Position numbers and translations under genes: made by a program
Notes under the pieces: model-generated
What the model saw: the letters and a program-made list of their open reading frames with translations, nothing else
Database searches by the model: none
What the model was told of the DNA's origin: nothing
Shown here: one piece after another, positions 34,131 to 42,440 of the stretch
Layout of the letters: each line of letters opens with the position of its first letter
Numbering within the stretch: position 1 is the first letter of the stretch
NCBI RefSeq assembly: GCF_020181035.1
Contig: NZ_JAIQYY010000005.1
Location: 52,654 to 116,653 of the forward strand
Direction of reading: 5' to 3'
Length of the DNA stretch: 64,000 bases
Origin: Streptomyces sp. CoH27
GTDB lineage: Bacteria; Actinomycetota; Actinomycetes; Streptomycetales; Streptomycetaceae

Positions 34131-34856
34131 TCACGGGCTGACGTGATCGGTGACTTCTCGGAACTCGTCCTCGGTCAGCTGCCGGTCCGCTGCCTGGACA
34201 CTGATGGTGTATCCGGCGGCGTACCAGGTCAGAGACCACCCACCCGGCGGGGTTCCCGGTCTGCCGGTGATCCGCCCGGTGGTCTGGGAGATGCTCAGGG
34301 AGCCCCTGCCCCCTCCCTGGCCGGGGTTCCGGAGGTAGGTGACCGTCCAGGAGGGTGTTCGAGCGCGCCGGTACGGGGGCGTCGTGACGTCGCCCGGCCC
34401 GAGAGGTCTGTCGGACGGTGTGTAGCCCTTGGGGAGGTAGCGGGGGCGGGCGAGGCGGGTGGCCTCGAAGGGGCTGATGGTCTCGTGGGAGACGGCGTCG
34501 GAGAGCGTCCTCGCGCCGAGGGGGTGGTCCAGGATCGTGGTGAGCAGCTGCTGGCCGTCTTCTCCTCCGCTGCCGACGCATGCGGTGTTCTCGGGCAGCC
34601 CGGCGTGCCGCTTGCGCTCCAGTTCCAGCGAGACCGTCCGGGCGGATTCGTGGACCACCAGGCGAGGCTTGTCCTCGCAGCCGGTCCAGATCACCGGGGT
34701 GGTCAGAGTGCGTCCGTCGGCGCTGATCAGCACATCGCCGGGTACGGACGTGTCGTAGACGTGCGAGCGATCCCAGAGTGTCCAGCCGGCCACTGCCGCG
34801 ATCAGGCAGACCAGTGCCGCGGCCGCGCACAGGCGCCGTCGGCGTTTCTCGGTCAC
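34131..34856 (-). CDS. single-pass membrane protein, extracellular domain of unknown function
   Basis: 241 aa. A basic start (TEKRRRR) and one helix (LCAAAALVCLIAAVAGWTLW) anchor an extracellular domain of about 210 residues with two Cys (WTGCEDKP, TACVGSG). Start taken at GTG 34854-34856, 9 bases after GGAGG; a GTG two codons earlier is only 3 bases away and less likely. It lies just downstream of the secreted protease gene on the same strand. I recognise no family. Confidence 0.62.
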   Translation of the reverse strand: MTEKRRRRLCAAAALVCLIAAVAGWTLWDRSHVYDTSVPGDVLISADGRTLTTPVIWTGCEDKPRLVVHESARTVSLELERKRHAGLPENTACVGSGGEDGQQLLTTILDHPLGARTLSDAVSHETISPFEATRLARPRYLPKGYTPSDRPLGPGDVTTPPYRRARTPSWTVTYLRNPGQGGGRGSLSISQTTGRITGRPGTPPGGWSLTWYAAGYTISVQAADRQLTEDEFREVTDHVSP

Positions 34857-34927
34857 GGTCACGTTCCTCCGTACGTGTGGTGGGCCGCCGGTCCGGACCG
34901 GCGCCCCACCGGTCGCTCAGCCGGCGG

Positions 34928-36325
34928 TCACTGGGTCACCAGGGTCCAGTGCATGTCCTGCAGGGTCTGGAAGATCGGTACGAAGTACACACCCTGGACG
35001 CACCACGGCGTGCGCACGCCGCTGTCGAGGACGTACTCGGACGACGGGCAGGTGACCGTGCGGTCGAGGGCTGTGATCATGCCGCGTGCCTCGTCGGAGG
35101 TGAAGTTGTTCACGCCGGCGAAGACCGGTCCGCCGCTGTCGCCGTTCGCCGCCGCGATGTGGTCCTTCGTACGTGACGTGGCATAGGCGAGGTCCGTGTC
35201 CGGCCGGTAGACGCCGTTCGCTCCGGTGACCCCGATGTCCGTCGCGGAGATCTGCACGCCGCAGTGCACACCCGAGTTGGCGCCGTCGGTGCAGACGTAG
35301 TCGCCCACGTTGTTGTGGCCCCAGCCGGAGACGGGCTTGGAGTACCCGTCGGTCTCGTTCGCCGGACCGTCGTACAGACGCCCGGCGGACTGTCCGGACG
35401 GCAGGCTGATGCCCAGGGCGTCATCCGACGCGAGTCGCTGGGCGTTGTCGGTGGTGCCGATGAGCCTTCCGCCCCAGTAGGTGTGCCACACACCGCCGCT
35501 GCCGTCGCAGTGGTAGGCCGCGCTGAGCTCGTACCGTCCGTCGGAGGTCTTGACGCTGAACGCACTGGAGCAGACGCCCCCGCCGGGGTTGCGCAGGGCC
35601 GCCCCGCCGTGCCACGGGGTGTCGTCCTCCTGTCGGGAGGAGAGGTCCACGCTCAGCGGCTGGTAGACCACGGTGGTGCGGACTCCGGTCAGGCGGTCGG
35701 TGGCGGTCTTGACCTCACGCGACCTGTCCTGGCGAGCGGCCGACGCCAGCGGGTCCATCCGGTCGCTCTTGCCCACGCCCCGGTCTTCGTCGTAGCCGAT
35801 CCGCAGTCCGCTGCCGTCGACCGCGGGGCCGATGCTGGTGATGCGGAGGGGGGCCGACGTGCCGGCGATGTGCAGATCCGCGGGCTTTCTGCCGCGAAGA
35901 AGCCTGTTCCGGGCCGCGTGCAGATCGGCCTTGGAGTAGCGGGCCGGAATCACCGAGGCGTGCACGCCCTCGGGCAGGTGGGCGAGGATGCGCCGTACCC
36001 GCTGCGGCGGGTTGCCCTTCCAGTGCAGACGCAGGCTGTTGTGGAGGGGATCGACTTCGATGTCGGTGAAGCCGGGAATCCTGGCGCGGTCCGATTCGGA
36101 GAGTCCCTCGGTGATCCGGCCGGCGATCTTGTCGAGGGTTTCCTGCCTCTGGTCGAGAGTTCCCTGCTTCTGGTCGAGAGTTTCCTGCTTCTTCTCGATC
36201 GCGACGAGGCGTGGACGCGTCGACGCACCCGCGGAAGGGGACGCGATGAAAGGGAGGGACAGGGTCAGTGCCGCGACGGGGAAGGCTATGACCGCCCGTC
36301 TGCGGCCTCTGCCGGATTTCTTCAC
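34928..36325 (-). CDS. secreted trypsin-like (S1) serine protease
   Basis: 465 aa. The signal peptide (VIAFPVAALTLSLPFIASPSAGA) is followed by a short heptad-like coiled segment made of three QETLDQ-type repeats (residues ~45-66), a pro-region to about 225, and a chymotrypsin-fold domain. The triad residues are recognisable: His in SAAYHCDG (more often TAGHC), Asp probably in the SDDALG segment, and Ser in NGDSGGPVF. Paired Cys around the His and Ser fit streptogrisin-like proteases. It is probably exported as a zymogen. Confidence 0.8.
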   Translation of the reverse strand: MKKSGRGRRRAVIAFPVAALTLSLPFIASPSAGASTRPRLVAIEKKQETLDQKQGTLDQRQETLDKIAGRITEGLSESDRARIPGFTDIEVDPLHNSLRLHWKGNPPQRVRRILAHLPEGVHASVIPARYSKADLHAARNRLLRGRKPADLHIAGTSAPLRITSIGPAVDGSGLRIGYDEDRGVGKSDRMDPLASAARQDRSREVKTATDRLTGVRTTVVYQPLSVDLSSRQEDDTPWHGGAALRNPGGGVCSSAFSVKTSDGRYELSAAYHCDGSGGVWHTYWGGRLIGTTDNAQRLASDDALGISLPSGQSAGRLYDGPANETDGYSKPVSGWGHNNVGDYVCTDGANSGVHCGVQISATDIGVTGANGVYRPDTDLAYATSRTKDHIAAANGDSGGPVFAGVNNFTSDEARGMITALDRTVTCPSSEYVLDSGVRTPWCVQGVYFVPIFQTLQDMHWTLVTQ

Positions 36326-36414
36326 AGGGCCTCATTTCCTCAGTTGTCTCCCCCGAAGCGGGGGTCCGTCGTAAATGACGTGCGCGCGGGCACTGCCGTT
36401 GGCACGCTGCCCCG

Positions 36415-37158
36415 GTGAATCGTGAACAGATCTCCCGCATCGCTCATGCCGAACACCCCATCAAGTCCCCGCTCGACGACGACTCCGTGCGCCGGCTGCT
36501 GGAGCGAGGCCTGCCGAAGGGGGACGAGCGGGTGCTCGACCTCGGCTGCGGCCAAGGGGAATGGCTCCTGCGTGCCCTGGCCGCGCGACCGGATGCGCAC
36601 GCCGAGGGGGTGGACCTCTCCGAGGACGCCCTGGACCAGGCGGCCGCCGCGGCGCGCGAACTCGGCGTCCAGGACCGTCTCGTCCTGCACCACCAGAAGG
36701 CCGAGGAGTTCGCGTCCGCGGAGCCGTTCGACGTGGTCCTCAGCTTCGGGGCCGCGCATGCCTTCGGCGGACTGCTGCCCACCCTCGCCGCGGCCCGCAA
36801 GCACCTCGCTCCCGGTGGCCGTGTCCTCGTCGGGGACGGGTTCTGGGAGCGTCCGCCGTCGCAGGAGGCCGTCGAGATGCTCGGGGACTTCACCGACCTG
36901 GCGGACACCGTGGACCGGGTCGTCACCGACGGATGGATCCCGGTCGACGGGCACGTCAGTACGCGCCGGGAGCTGGACGACTACGAATGGGCCTGCTGGG
37001 GGTCGCTCGCCGCGTGGGCCCTGGACCATCCCGACGATCCGGACAGCGCGGAGGTGCTGGAGACGGCCCACACCCGCCGGACCGAATGGCTGCGCGGCTA
37101 CCGGGACACCTGGGGCTTCGTCTCCCTGGTCCTGCGCCGGACACCTGGTGCCGACTGA
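36415..37158 (+). CDS. SAM-dependent methyltransferase
   Basis: 247 aa Rossmann methyltransferase. Motif I is VLDLGCGQGEWLLRAL (residues ~40-55), the acidic end of strand 2 is GVDLSEDAL, and motif IV is FDVVLSFGAAHAFGG. The C-terminal third (HVSTRRELDDYEWACWGSLAAWALDHP) is typical of a Streptomyces class I group of unknown substrate. The GTG at 36415 has no clear ribosome site, so the mRNA may be leaderless. Confidence 0.82.
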   Translation: MNREQISRIAHAEHPIKSPLDDDSVRRLLERGLPKGDERVLDLGCGQGEWLLRALAARPDAHAEGVDLSEDALDQAAAAARELGVQDRLVLHHQKAEEFASAEPFDVVLSFGAAHAFGGLLPTLAAARKHLAPGGRVLVGDGFWERPPSQEAVEMLGDFTDLADTVDRVVTDGWIPVDGHVSTRRELDDYEWACWGSLAAWALDHPDDPDSAEVLETAHTRRTEWLRGYRDTWGFVSLVLRRTPGAD

Positions 37159-37234
37159 GGGCTTCCGGCCCGGCGTCCGGGCGGGCACTGTGAGGAGGAG
37201 AGCCCACGGTTCCTGCCTAGGCGGTGACAGGCAC

Positions 37235-37798
37235 ATGGCATTCGACGCCGGACGGATCTGTCTCGATCTCCTCGCTACCTCGCATCCGGGCGAACGGCTG
37301 GACGGCGTCGGGGCGTTGGGTGCGTGGATCGGGGGCGTGGGCCTTGTGCCGAGCGGTACGTCGCTCGCTCACGCCGAGGGCCCCTGGGTGGTCCGGTTCC
37401 AGGAACTCCGGGGGCTCGTACGGCAGTTGGTGCTGCCCAGCGGTACAACCCCGGACACCGGCTCGTACGACCGGGCACTCGCCCGCGTCAACGACCTCGC
37501 CCGTTCCGCAACCCCGGCTCCCCGTGCCGTACGCGGTGCCGACGGCCGGCTCGCCAGGGAGCTGGCCGACCCGCCCTCCTGCTCCGCGCTGCTCGCCCTC
37601 GTCGCCCGGGACGCCGTCGAGCTGCTCACCGATCCCGTCGCGCGGGCTGCCGTACGGGAGTGTGAAGGGGACAACTGTCCGCTGGTGTACCTGGATACGT
37701 CCCGGGGGCGGCGCAGGCGCTGGTGCTCCAGTGAGGTCTGTGGGAATCGGGAGCGGGTGGCCCGGCACCGGCGGCGGGCCGCCCTGGCGCGGGCGTGA
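37235..37798 (+). CDS. CGNR zinc-finger / ABATE-type regulator
   Basis: 187 aa. The N-terminal ABATE domain (FDAGRICLDLLATSHPGERLDG) probably binds a small ligand. The C-terminal CGNR zinc finger is intact (CEGDNCPLVYLDTSRGRRRRWCSSEVCGNR) and should bind DNA with one zinc. ATG 37235 gives the usual start 'MAFDAGRICLDLL'. It stands alone, 76 bp after the methyltransferase gene. Confidence 0.87.
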   Translation: MAFDAGRICLDLLATSHPGERLDGVGALGAWIGGVGLVPSGTSLAHAEGPWVVRFQELRGLVRQLVLPSGTTPDTGSYDRALARVNDLARSATPAPRAVRGADGRLARELADPPSCSALLALVARDAVELLTDPVARAAVRECEGDNCPLVYLDTSRGRRRRWCSSEVCGNRERVARHRRRAALARA

Positions 37799-38032
37799 TT
37801 TGTGTAACACCGGGTTTCCCGGACGCCCTGCGCGGGCAGCTCGGGCGTCCCGGAGTCGCCCCCTCCGATGTGTCGGAAATGTAAAGATCGCGCGGGGGGA
37901 ATGTGTGCTCATGTCCCGCTCGGCTCGTCGCCCTCAAGAAAAACGCCAACTCCGTTTGAACACGTCGGCCCCCACTTCCGTACGGGTGGGCGAGCGACCG
38001 ACTGGGGGAACCCCCGGACACCGGAGGTGGGC

Positions 38033-38614
38033 GTGCGCAAGGATGCGGCCGTGGCCAATGAACGTGGATCGAGGGCCCGACATCGCATGTCCTCATCACA
38101 GCCCTCGGAACCAGATGAGGAGCTGATGCGTGCGCTGTATCGAGAGCACGCCGGACCTCTGCTCGCGTATGTCCTGCGGCTGGTCGCCGGTGACCGGCAG
38201 CGCGCCGAGGACGTCGTACAGGAAACGCTCATCCGTGCCTGGAAGAACGCCGGTCAGCTCAATCGGGCGACCGGTTCGGTACGCCCCTGGCTGGTGACGG
38301 TCGCGCGCCGCATCGTCATCGACGGCCACCGCAGCCGGCAGGCCCGGCCGCAGGAGGTCGATCCGTCGCCGCTGGAGGTCATCCCCGCGGAGGACGAGAT
38401 CGACAAGGCGCTGTGGCTGATGACGCTGTCGGACGCGCTCGACGACCTGACCCCGGCCCACCGGGAGGTCCTCGTCGAGACGTACTTCAAGGGGCGTACG
38501 GTCAATGAGGCGGCCGAGACGCTGGGCATTCCCAGCGGCACGGTGCGCTCTCGGGTGTTCTACGCCCTGCGATCGATGAAGCTGGCACTGGAGGAGCGGG
38601 GGGTGACGGCGTGA
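38033..38614 (+). CDS. ECF-family RNA polymerase sigma factor
   Basis: 193 aa. Region 2 (LMRALYREHAGPLLAYVLRLVAGDRQRAEDVVQETLIRAW) and region 4 (LDDLTPAHREVLVETYFKGRTVNEAAETLGIPSGTVRSRVFYALRSMKLAL) are clear, with no extra domains. GTG 38033 follows GGAGG (38023-38027) by five bases. The anti-sigma gene overlaps its stop, so the two are coupled; such pairs usually autoregulate from a promoter in the 234-bp spacer upstream. The regulon is unknown. Confidence 0.92.
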   Translation: MRKDAAVANERGSRARHRMSSSQPSEPDEELMRALYREHAGPLLAYVLRLVAGDRQRAEDVVQETLIRAWKNAGQLNRATGSVRPWLVTVARRIVIDGHRSRQARPQEVDPSPLEVIPAEDEIDKALWLMTLSDALDDLTPAHREVLVETYFKGRTVNEAAETLGIPSGTVRSRVFYALRSMKLALEERGVTA

Positions 38615-39447
38615 TGAGCAACGGTTACGGGGGAATGCAGGGATATGGCCCTGGTGGTCCGGGTATGTCTGGGCCCATGAGTCCCGGTTCAGGTTCTTCG
38701 GTGCCCAGCGAACACGAGACCGTCGGCGCCTATGCCCTCGGGATTCTCGACGACGCCGAGGCAACCGCTTTCGAGGCGCATCTCGCCGGCTGCGAGTGGT
38801 GCGCCCAGCAGCTGGACGAGCTGGCCGGGATGGAGCCGATGCTCGCCGCGCTCGCGGATCTGCCGGGCTCCGGCAGTACGCCCGCGATCGGCGACTCGCT
38901 GTCCGCCAGGCCCAGCCCGCGGATCGTGGAGAAGCTGGTCGACGAGGTGGCGGAGAAGCGCGCCCAGAAGCGGCGCCGCTCCTTCTACATGATCGCCGCG
39001 GCCGCCGCGCTGATCATCGCCGGGCCGCTGGCCGCCATCGCCGCCAACAGCGGCAACAGCTCCGGCGGCGGGCAGGTCACCGCCTCGTCCGCCCAGACGA
39101 CGTTCTCCGCCATGCCCGACAAGAAGTCGGCCACCGACCCGGCGTCCCAGGCCAGCGCGACCGTCGCCATGGAGCCGAAGGAATGGGGCACCCAGGCCGT
39201 CCTGGAGCTGAAGAACGTCAAGGGGCCGCTCAAGTGCTCCCTGGTGGCCGTCGCCAAGAACGGGCAGCGCGTGACCATGTCGTCGTGGTCCGTCCCGGAC
39301 TGGGGCTACGGCGTCCCGGACGCGCAGACCGAGGAGTCCAAGAAACCGCTCTACATCGGCGGCGCCACGGCCTTCAAGCCGAACGAGATCGACCACTTCG
39401 AGGTCGTCACCTTCGAGGGCAAGAAGCTGGTGCAAGTGAACGCGTAG
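38611..39447 (+). CDS. zinc-binding membrane anti-sigma factor (RskA-like)
   Basis: 278 aa. The N-terminal anti-sigma domain has the HxxxCxxC zinc motif (EAHLAGCEWC; H57, C61, C64) after a Gly/Met/Pro-rich leader of ~30 residues. One transmembrane helix (FYMIAAAAALIIAGPLAAIAA, ~130-150) precedes an extracellular RskA-like domain (~185-278). It would hold the upstream sigma factor inactive at the membrane until proteolysed. The start is GTG 38611 overlapping the sigma stop, or ATG 38614. Confidence 0.88.
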   Translation: MMSNGYGGMQGYGPGGPGMSGPMSPGSGSSVPSEHETVGAYALGILDDAEATAFEAHLAGCEWCAQQLDELAGMEPMLAALADLPGSGSTPAIGDSLSARPSPRIVEKLVDEVAEKRAQKRRRSFYMIAAAAALIIAGPLAAIAANSGNSSGGGQVTASSAQTTFSAMPDKKSATDPASQASATVAMEPKEWGTQAVLELKNVKGPLKCSLVAVAKNGQRVTMSSWSVPDWGYGVPDAQTEESKKPLYIGGATAFKPNEIDHFEVVTFEGKKLVQVNA

Positions 39448-39570
39448 CGCCTGCGGCGGGCTTGGCCGGAATTGGTGCTGTTGGCAGGGGGTGCCGCCTT
39501 ATGGGGGCTGCGCCCCCAGGCCCCCCGTGTCGGATCGGGGTGCGTCCTGCCGTGCCTCGCCTGCGGGTCC

Positions 39571-39609
39571 GTCGTGGTTGTTCGCGCAGTTCCCCGCGCC
39601 CCTGGGGAG
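39571..39609. repeat. dispersed Streptomyces intergenic repeat, copy 1
   Basis: Contains CGCGCAGTTCCCCGCGCCCCT, part of a family of imperfect hairpin elements scattered between Streptomyces genes. Related copies occur at 44496-44565 and, inverted, at 62785-62826. It lies in the spacer between the anti-sigma and HelD genes. Confidence 0.5.
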
Positions 39610-39683
39610 TTGTCCTGCCGTAGCTTTCATGGCGCCCCTTCGCGTACGGTTGACGGCTGCCCAGCACGTCAGAAGGGGGCCCG

Positions 39684-42032
39684 GTGGCCGCTCAGGTTCA
39701 GCAGTCCGCGGTCGGCTCGGTACACGGCGCACACGATTCCGTCCGTGACCGGGAGATCAGCGTCGAACAGGAACACCTGGACCGGGTGTACCGGCGGCTG
39801 GAGGAGAAGATCCACGAGGCCGAGTTCCTGATGAACGACGCGGCCAAGCGCGGCCAGGTCGGCACCCCGGGTGCGCTGGCCGAGCGCGACGCGCAGGTCT
39901 TCCGGGCGGGGATCCATCTCAACCGGCTCAACAACGAGTTCGAGGACTTCCTCTTCGGGCGGATCGATCTTCTTCTCGGCAAGGACGGGAAGAAGGGGCC
40001 CGACGGGGCCTACACGGCGGTGGAGCCGGCCGAGGGTGCCGTGCGGGACGACAACACCGCCGACATCGCCGAGACCCTGCACATCGGCCGCATCGGCGTC
40101 CTCGACGAGGACTACGCGCCGCTGGTCATCGACTGGCGCGCGCCCGCCGCCGCGCCGTTCTACCGGTCCACCCCGGTCGACCCCGGGCGGGTCGTACGGC
40201 GCCGGGTCATCCGGTCCAAGGGGCGGCGCGTGCTCGGCGTCGAGGACGATCTGATGCGGCCCGAGCTGACCGCCCGCCTCGACGGCCGTGAGCTGCCCGT
40301 CATCGGCGACGGCGCCCTCATGGCCGCCCTCGGCCAGGCCCGCACCCACACCATGCGGGACATCGTCTCCTCCATCCAGGCCGAGCAGGACCTGGTGATC
40401 CGGGCTCCCGCCGCCTCGATCACCTACGTCGAGGGCGGACCCGGGACGGGGAAGACCGCCGTCGCGCTGCACCGGGCCGCCTATCTCCTGTACCAGGACC
40501 GCCGGCGGTACGCCGGTGGCATCCTCATCGTCTCGCCGACCCCGCTCCTCGTGGCGTACACCGAGGGCGTACTGCCCTCGCTCGGTGAGGAGGGCCAGGT
40601 CGCCATCCGTGCCATCGGCTCGCTGGTCGACGGCGTGGAAGCGACTCTGTACGACTCCCCGTCCGTGGCCCGCGCCAAGGGCTCGTACCGGATGCTGAAG
40701 GTCCTGCGGAAGGCGGCCCGGGGCGCCCTGGAGCTGGGTCCCACCGGCCGTGACGAGGACGCCGAGCCGCAGCAGACGGTCACCGGTCCGCCCACCCGCC
40801 TCCGCGTCGTCGCCTTCGGGCGCCGCCTGGAGCTGGAGGCGGCCGAGCTGGAACACGTCCGCCGCACCGCCCTCGGCGGCACCGCGCCCGTGAATCTGCT
40901 CCGCCCGCGCGCCCGCAAGCTGCTGCTGGACGCGCTGTGGGCGCGGTCCGGCGCCGCCGGCCGGCACACCGACCCGGAGCTGGCCGCCGAGCTGCGCTCC
41001 TCCTTCGACGAGGATGTCGCCTCCGAGGACTCCTTCCTCGCGTTCCTCGACGCCTGGTGGCCCGAGCTGACCCCGCAGCGGGTCCTCGCCGCCATGGCCG
41101 ACGAGAAGCGGCTCGGCCGCTGGGCCCGGCGGATCCTCAACCCCGGCGAGGTCCGCAGGGTCGCCCGCTCGCTGAAGCGGGACGGGCACACCGTGCACGA
41201 CATCGCCCTGCTGGACGAGCTCCAGGCGATCCTCGGCGTCCCGGCCCGCCCGAAGAAGAAGCGGGAGCTCGACCCGCTGGACCACCTCACCGGGCTGGAG
41301 GAGCTGATGCCAGTGCGCGAGGAGTCGCAGCGCGAGCGGGCCGAGCGGCTCGCGCAGGAGCGCACCGAGTACGCGCACGTCATCGTGGACGAGGCGCAGG
41401 ACCTCACGCCGATGCAGTGGCGGATGGTCGGCCGCCGTGGCCGGCACGCCACCTGGACGGTCGTCGGGGACCCCGCCCAGTCCTCCTGGTCCGACCCGGA
41501 CGAGGCGGCCGAGGCCCGCGACGAGGCCCTCGGTACCCGGCCCCGGCGCCGCTTCCAGCTCACCGTGAACTACCGCAACCCGGCCGAGATCGCCGAGCTG
41601 GCCGCCAAGGTGCTCGCCCTGGCCATGCCCGGCGCCGAGGCGCCGTCCGCCGTACGGTCCACCGGGGTGGAGCCGCGCTTCACCGTCGTAGGGGAGTCGC
41701 TGGAGAAGGCCGTGCGGGCCGAGGCCGAGCGGCTGCTGGACCTCGTCGACGGCACGGTCGGCGTGGTCGTCGCGATGAACCGGCGCGAGGAGGCCCGGCG
41801 CTGGCTGGCCGGGCTCGGCGACCGGGTGGTGGCGCTCGGCAGCCTGGAGGCCAAGGGCCTGGAGTACGACGCGACCGTGGTCGTCTCTCCCGCGGAGATC
41901 GCCGACGAGTCACCGGCGGGGCTGCGCGTGCTGTACGTGGCGCTGACCCGGGCCACCCAGCAGCTGACCGTGGTCTCCGGGGAGCGGGACGAGCCGGACG
42001 CGGCCGGAGTGCCGGACCTTCTGCGGGACTGA
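39684..42032 (+). CDS. helD: HelD-family RNA polymerase-recycling helicase
   Basis: 782 aa. The N-terminal coiled-coil arm (EQEHLDRVYRRLEEKIHEAEFLM) is the part of HelD that inserts into RNA polymerase. UvrD-like ATPase motifs follow: Walker A GGPGTGKTAVAL near residue 255, motif II VDEAQDLTPMQW, motif III GDPAQSSW and late motifs LEAKGLEYD and VALTRATQQL. HelD proteins free RNA polymerase from nucleic acid, and the HelR subgroup protects against rifamycins. No rifamycin-associated promoter element is visible upstream, so a housekeeping role is more likely. GTG 39684 follows AAGGGGG. Confidence 0.85.
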   Translation: MAAQVQQSAVGSVHGAHDSVRDREISVEQEHLDRVYRRLEEKIHEAEFLMNDAAKRGQVGTPGALAERDAQVFRAGIHLNRLNNEFEDFLFGRIDLLLGKDGKKGPDGAYTAVEPAEGAVRDDNTADIAETLHIGRIGVLDEDYAPLVIDWRAPAAAPFYRSTPVDPGRVVRRRVIRSKGRRVLGVEDDLMRPELTARLDGRELPVIGDGALMAALGQARTHTMRDIVSSIQAEQDLVIRAPAASITYVEGGPGTGKTAVALHRAAYLLYQDRRRYAGGILIVSPTPLLVAYTEGVLPSLGEEGQVAIRAIGSLVDGVEATLYDSPSVARAKGSYRMLKVLRKAARGALELGPTGRDEDAEPQQTVTGPPTRLRVVAFGRRLELEAAELEHVRRTALGGTAPVNLLRPRARKLLLDALWARSGAAGRHTDPELAAELRSSFDEDVASEDSFLAFLDAWWPELTPQRVLAAMADEKRLGRWARRILNPGEVRRVARSLKRDGHTVHDIALLDELQAILGVPARPKKKRELDPLDHLTGLEELMPVREESQRERAERLAQERTEYAHVIVDEAQDLTPMQWRMVGRRGRHATWTVVGDPAQSSWSDPDEAAEARDEALGTRPRRRFQLTVNYRNPAEIAELAAKVLALAMPGAEAPSAVRSTGVEPRFTVVGESLEKAVRAEAERLLDLVDGTVGVVVAMNRREEARRWLAGLGDRVVALGSLEAKGLEYDATVVVSPAEIADESPAGLRVLYVALTRATQQLTVVSGERDEPDAAGVPDLLRD

Positions 42033-42145
42033 CGGAACTGACGGGACCGCGGGACCGACGGGACCGACGGGACCGACGGACTGAGTTTTCTGTGAACTGT
42101 CCGCAGGGGGAATGGCCCTGGGCATCCGTTTGTTAGCCTGGGTAC

Positions 42146-42277
42146 GGCACCGGCCCGATCCAAGCCCCCGGGCCCAACCTTTGTCCCTGCGAGGGACCAC
42201 TTGCCGCGAGGCGAGCATGGCGGGTCGGTGTCATAAAGCATGAGAGAGGCCCACGTCCGATGTGACGTGGGCCTCTT
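42146..42277 (+). ncRNA. candidate small RNA upstream of malic enzyme
   Basis: This stretch of a 408-bp non-coding gap carries promoter-like sequences (TAGCCT at 42134-42139 and the overlapping GGGTAC at 42140-42145), an internal hairpin (GTCCCT-GCG-AGGGAC, 42183-42197) and a strong terminator ending at 42277. No open frame with a ribosome site is present. The malic enzyme start is 163 bp beyond the terminator, so it probably has its own promoter. It could instead be a leader or riboregulator of the next gene. Confidence 0.4.
42246..42277 (+). terminator. intrinsic terminator with T-rich tail
   Basis: 13-bp perfect stem (AGAGGCCCACGTC with its complement), 6-nt loop, followed by TTCTTTG. It ends the candidate sRNA or read-through from helD. 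Confidence 0.85.
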
Positions 42278-42440
42278 TCTTTGTCTGATCGTTTCTCGTA
42301 TGGTGGAAGTGGTTTTCCGAAACCGACCACTGCTCATGAACAAAACGTCCGCAATCTCAGCCGACTACCGCGTACTCCGCGGTAGGTGCGACGATCGGAC
42401 AGCACAACTCGCGACACGGTGAAAGCAGAGGAAGTCGGCC

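Noticed and set aside
39571..39683. Rifamycin-associated element upstream of the HelD gene
   Set aside because: No GGGCTTGC-N3-GCAAGCCC-like inverted repeat is present, so I did not call this HelR.
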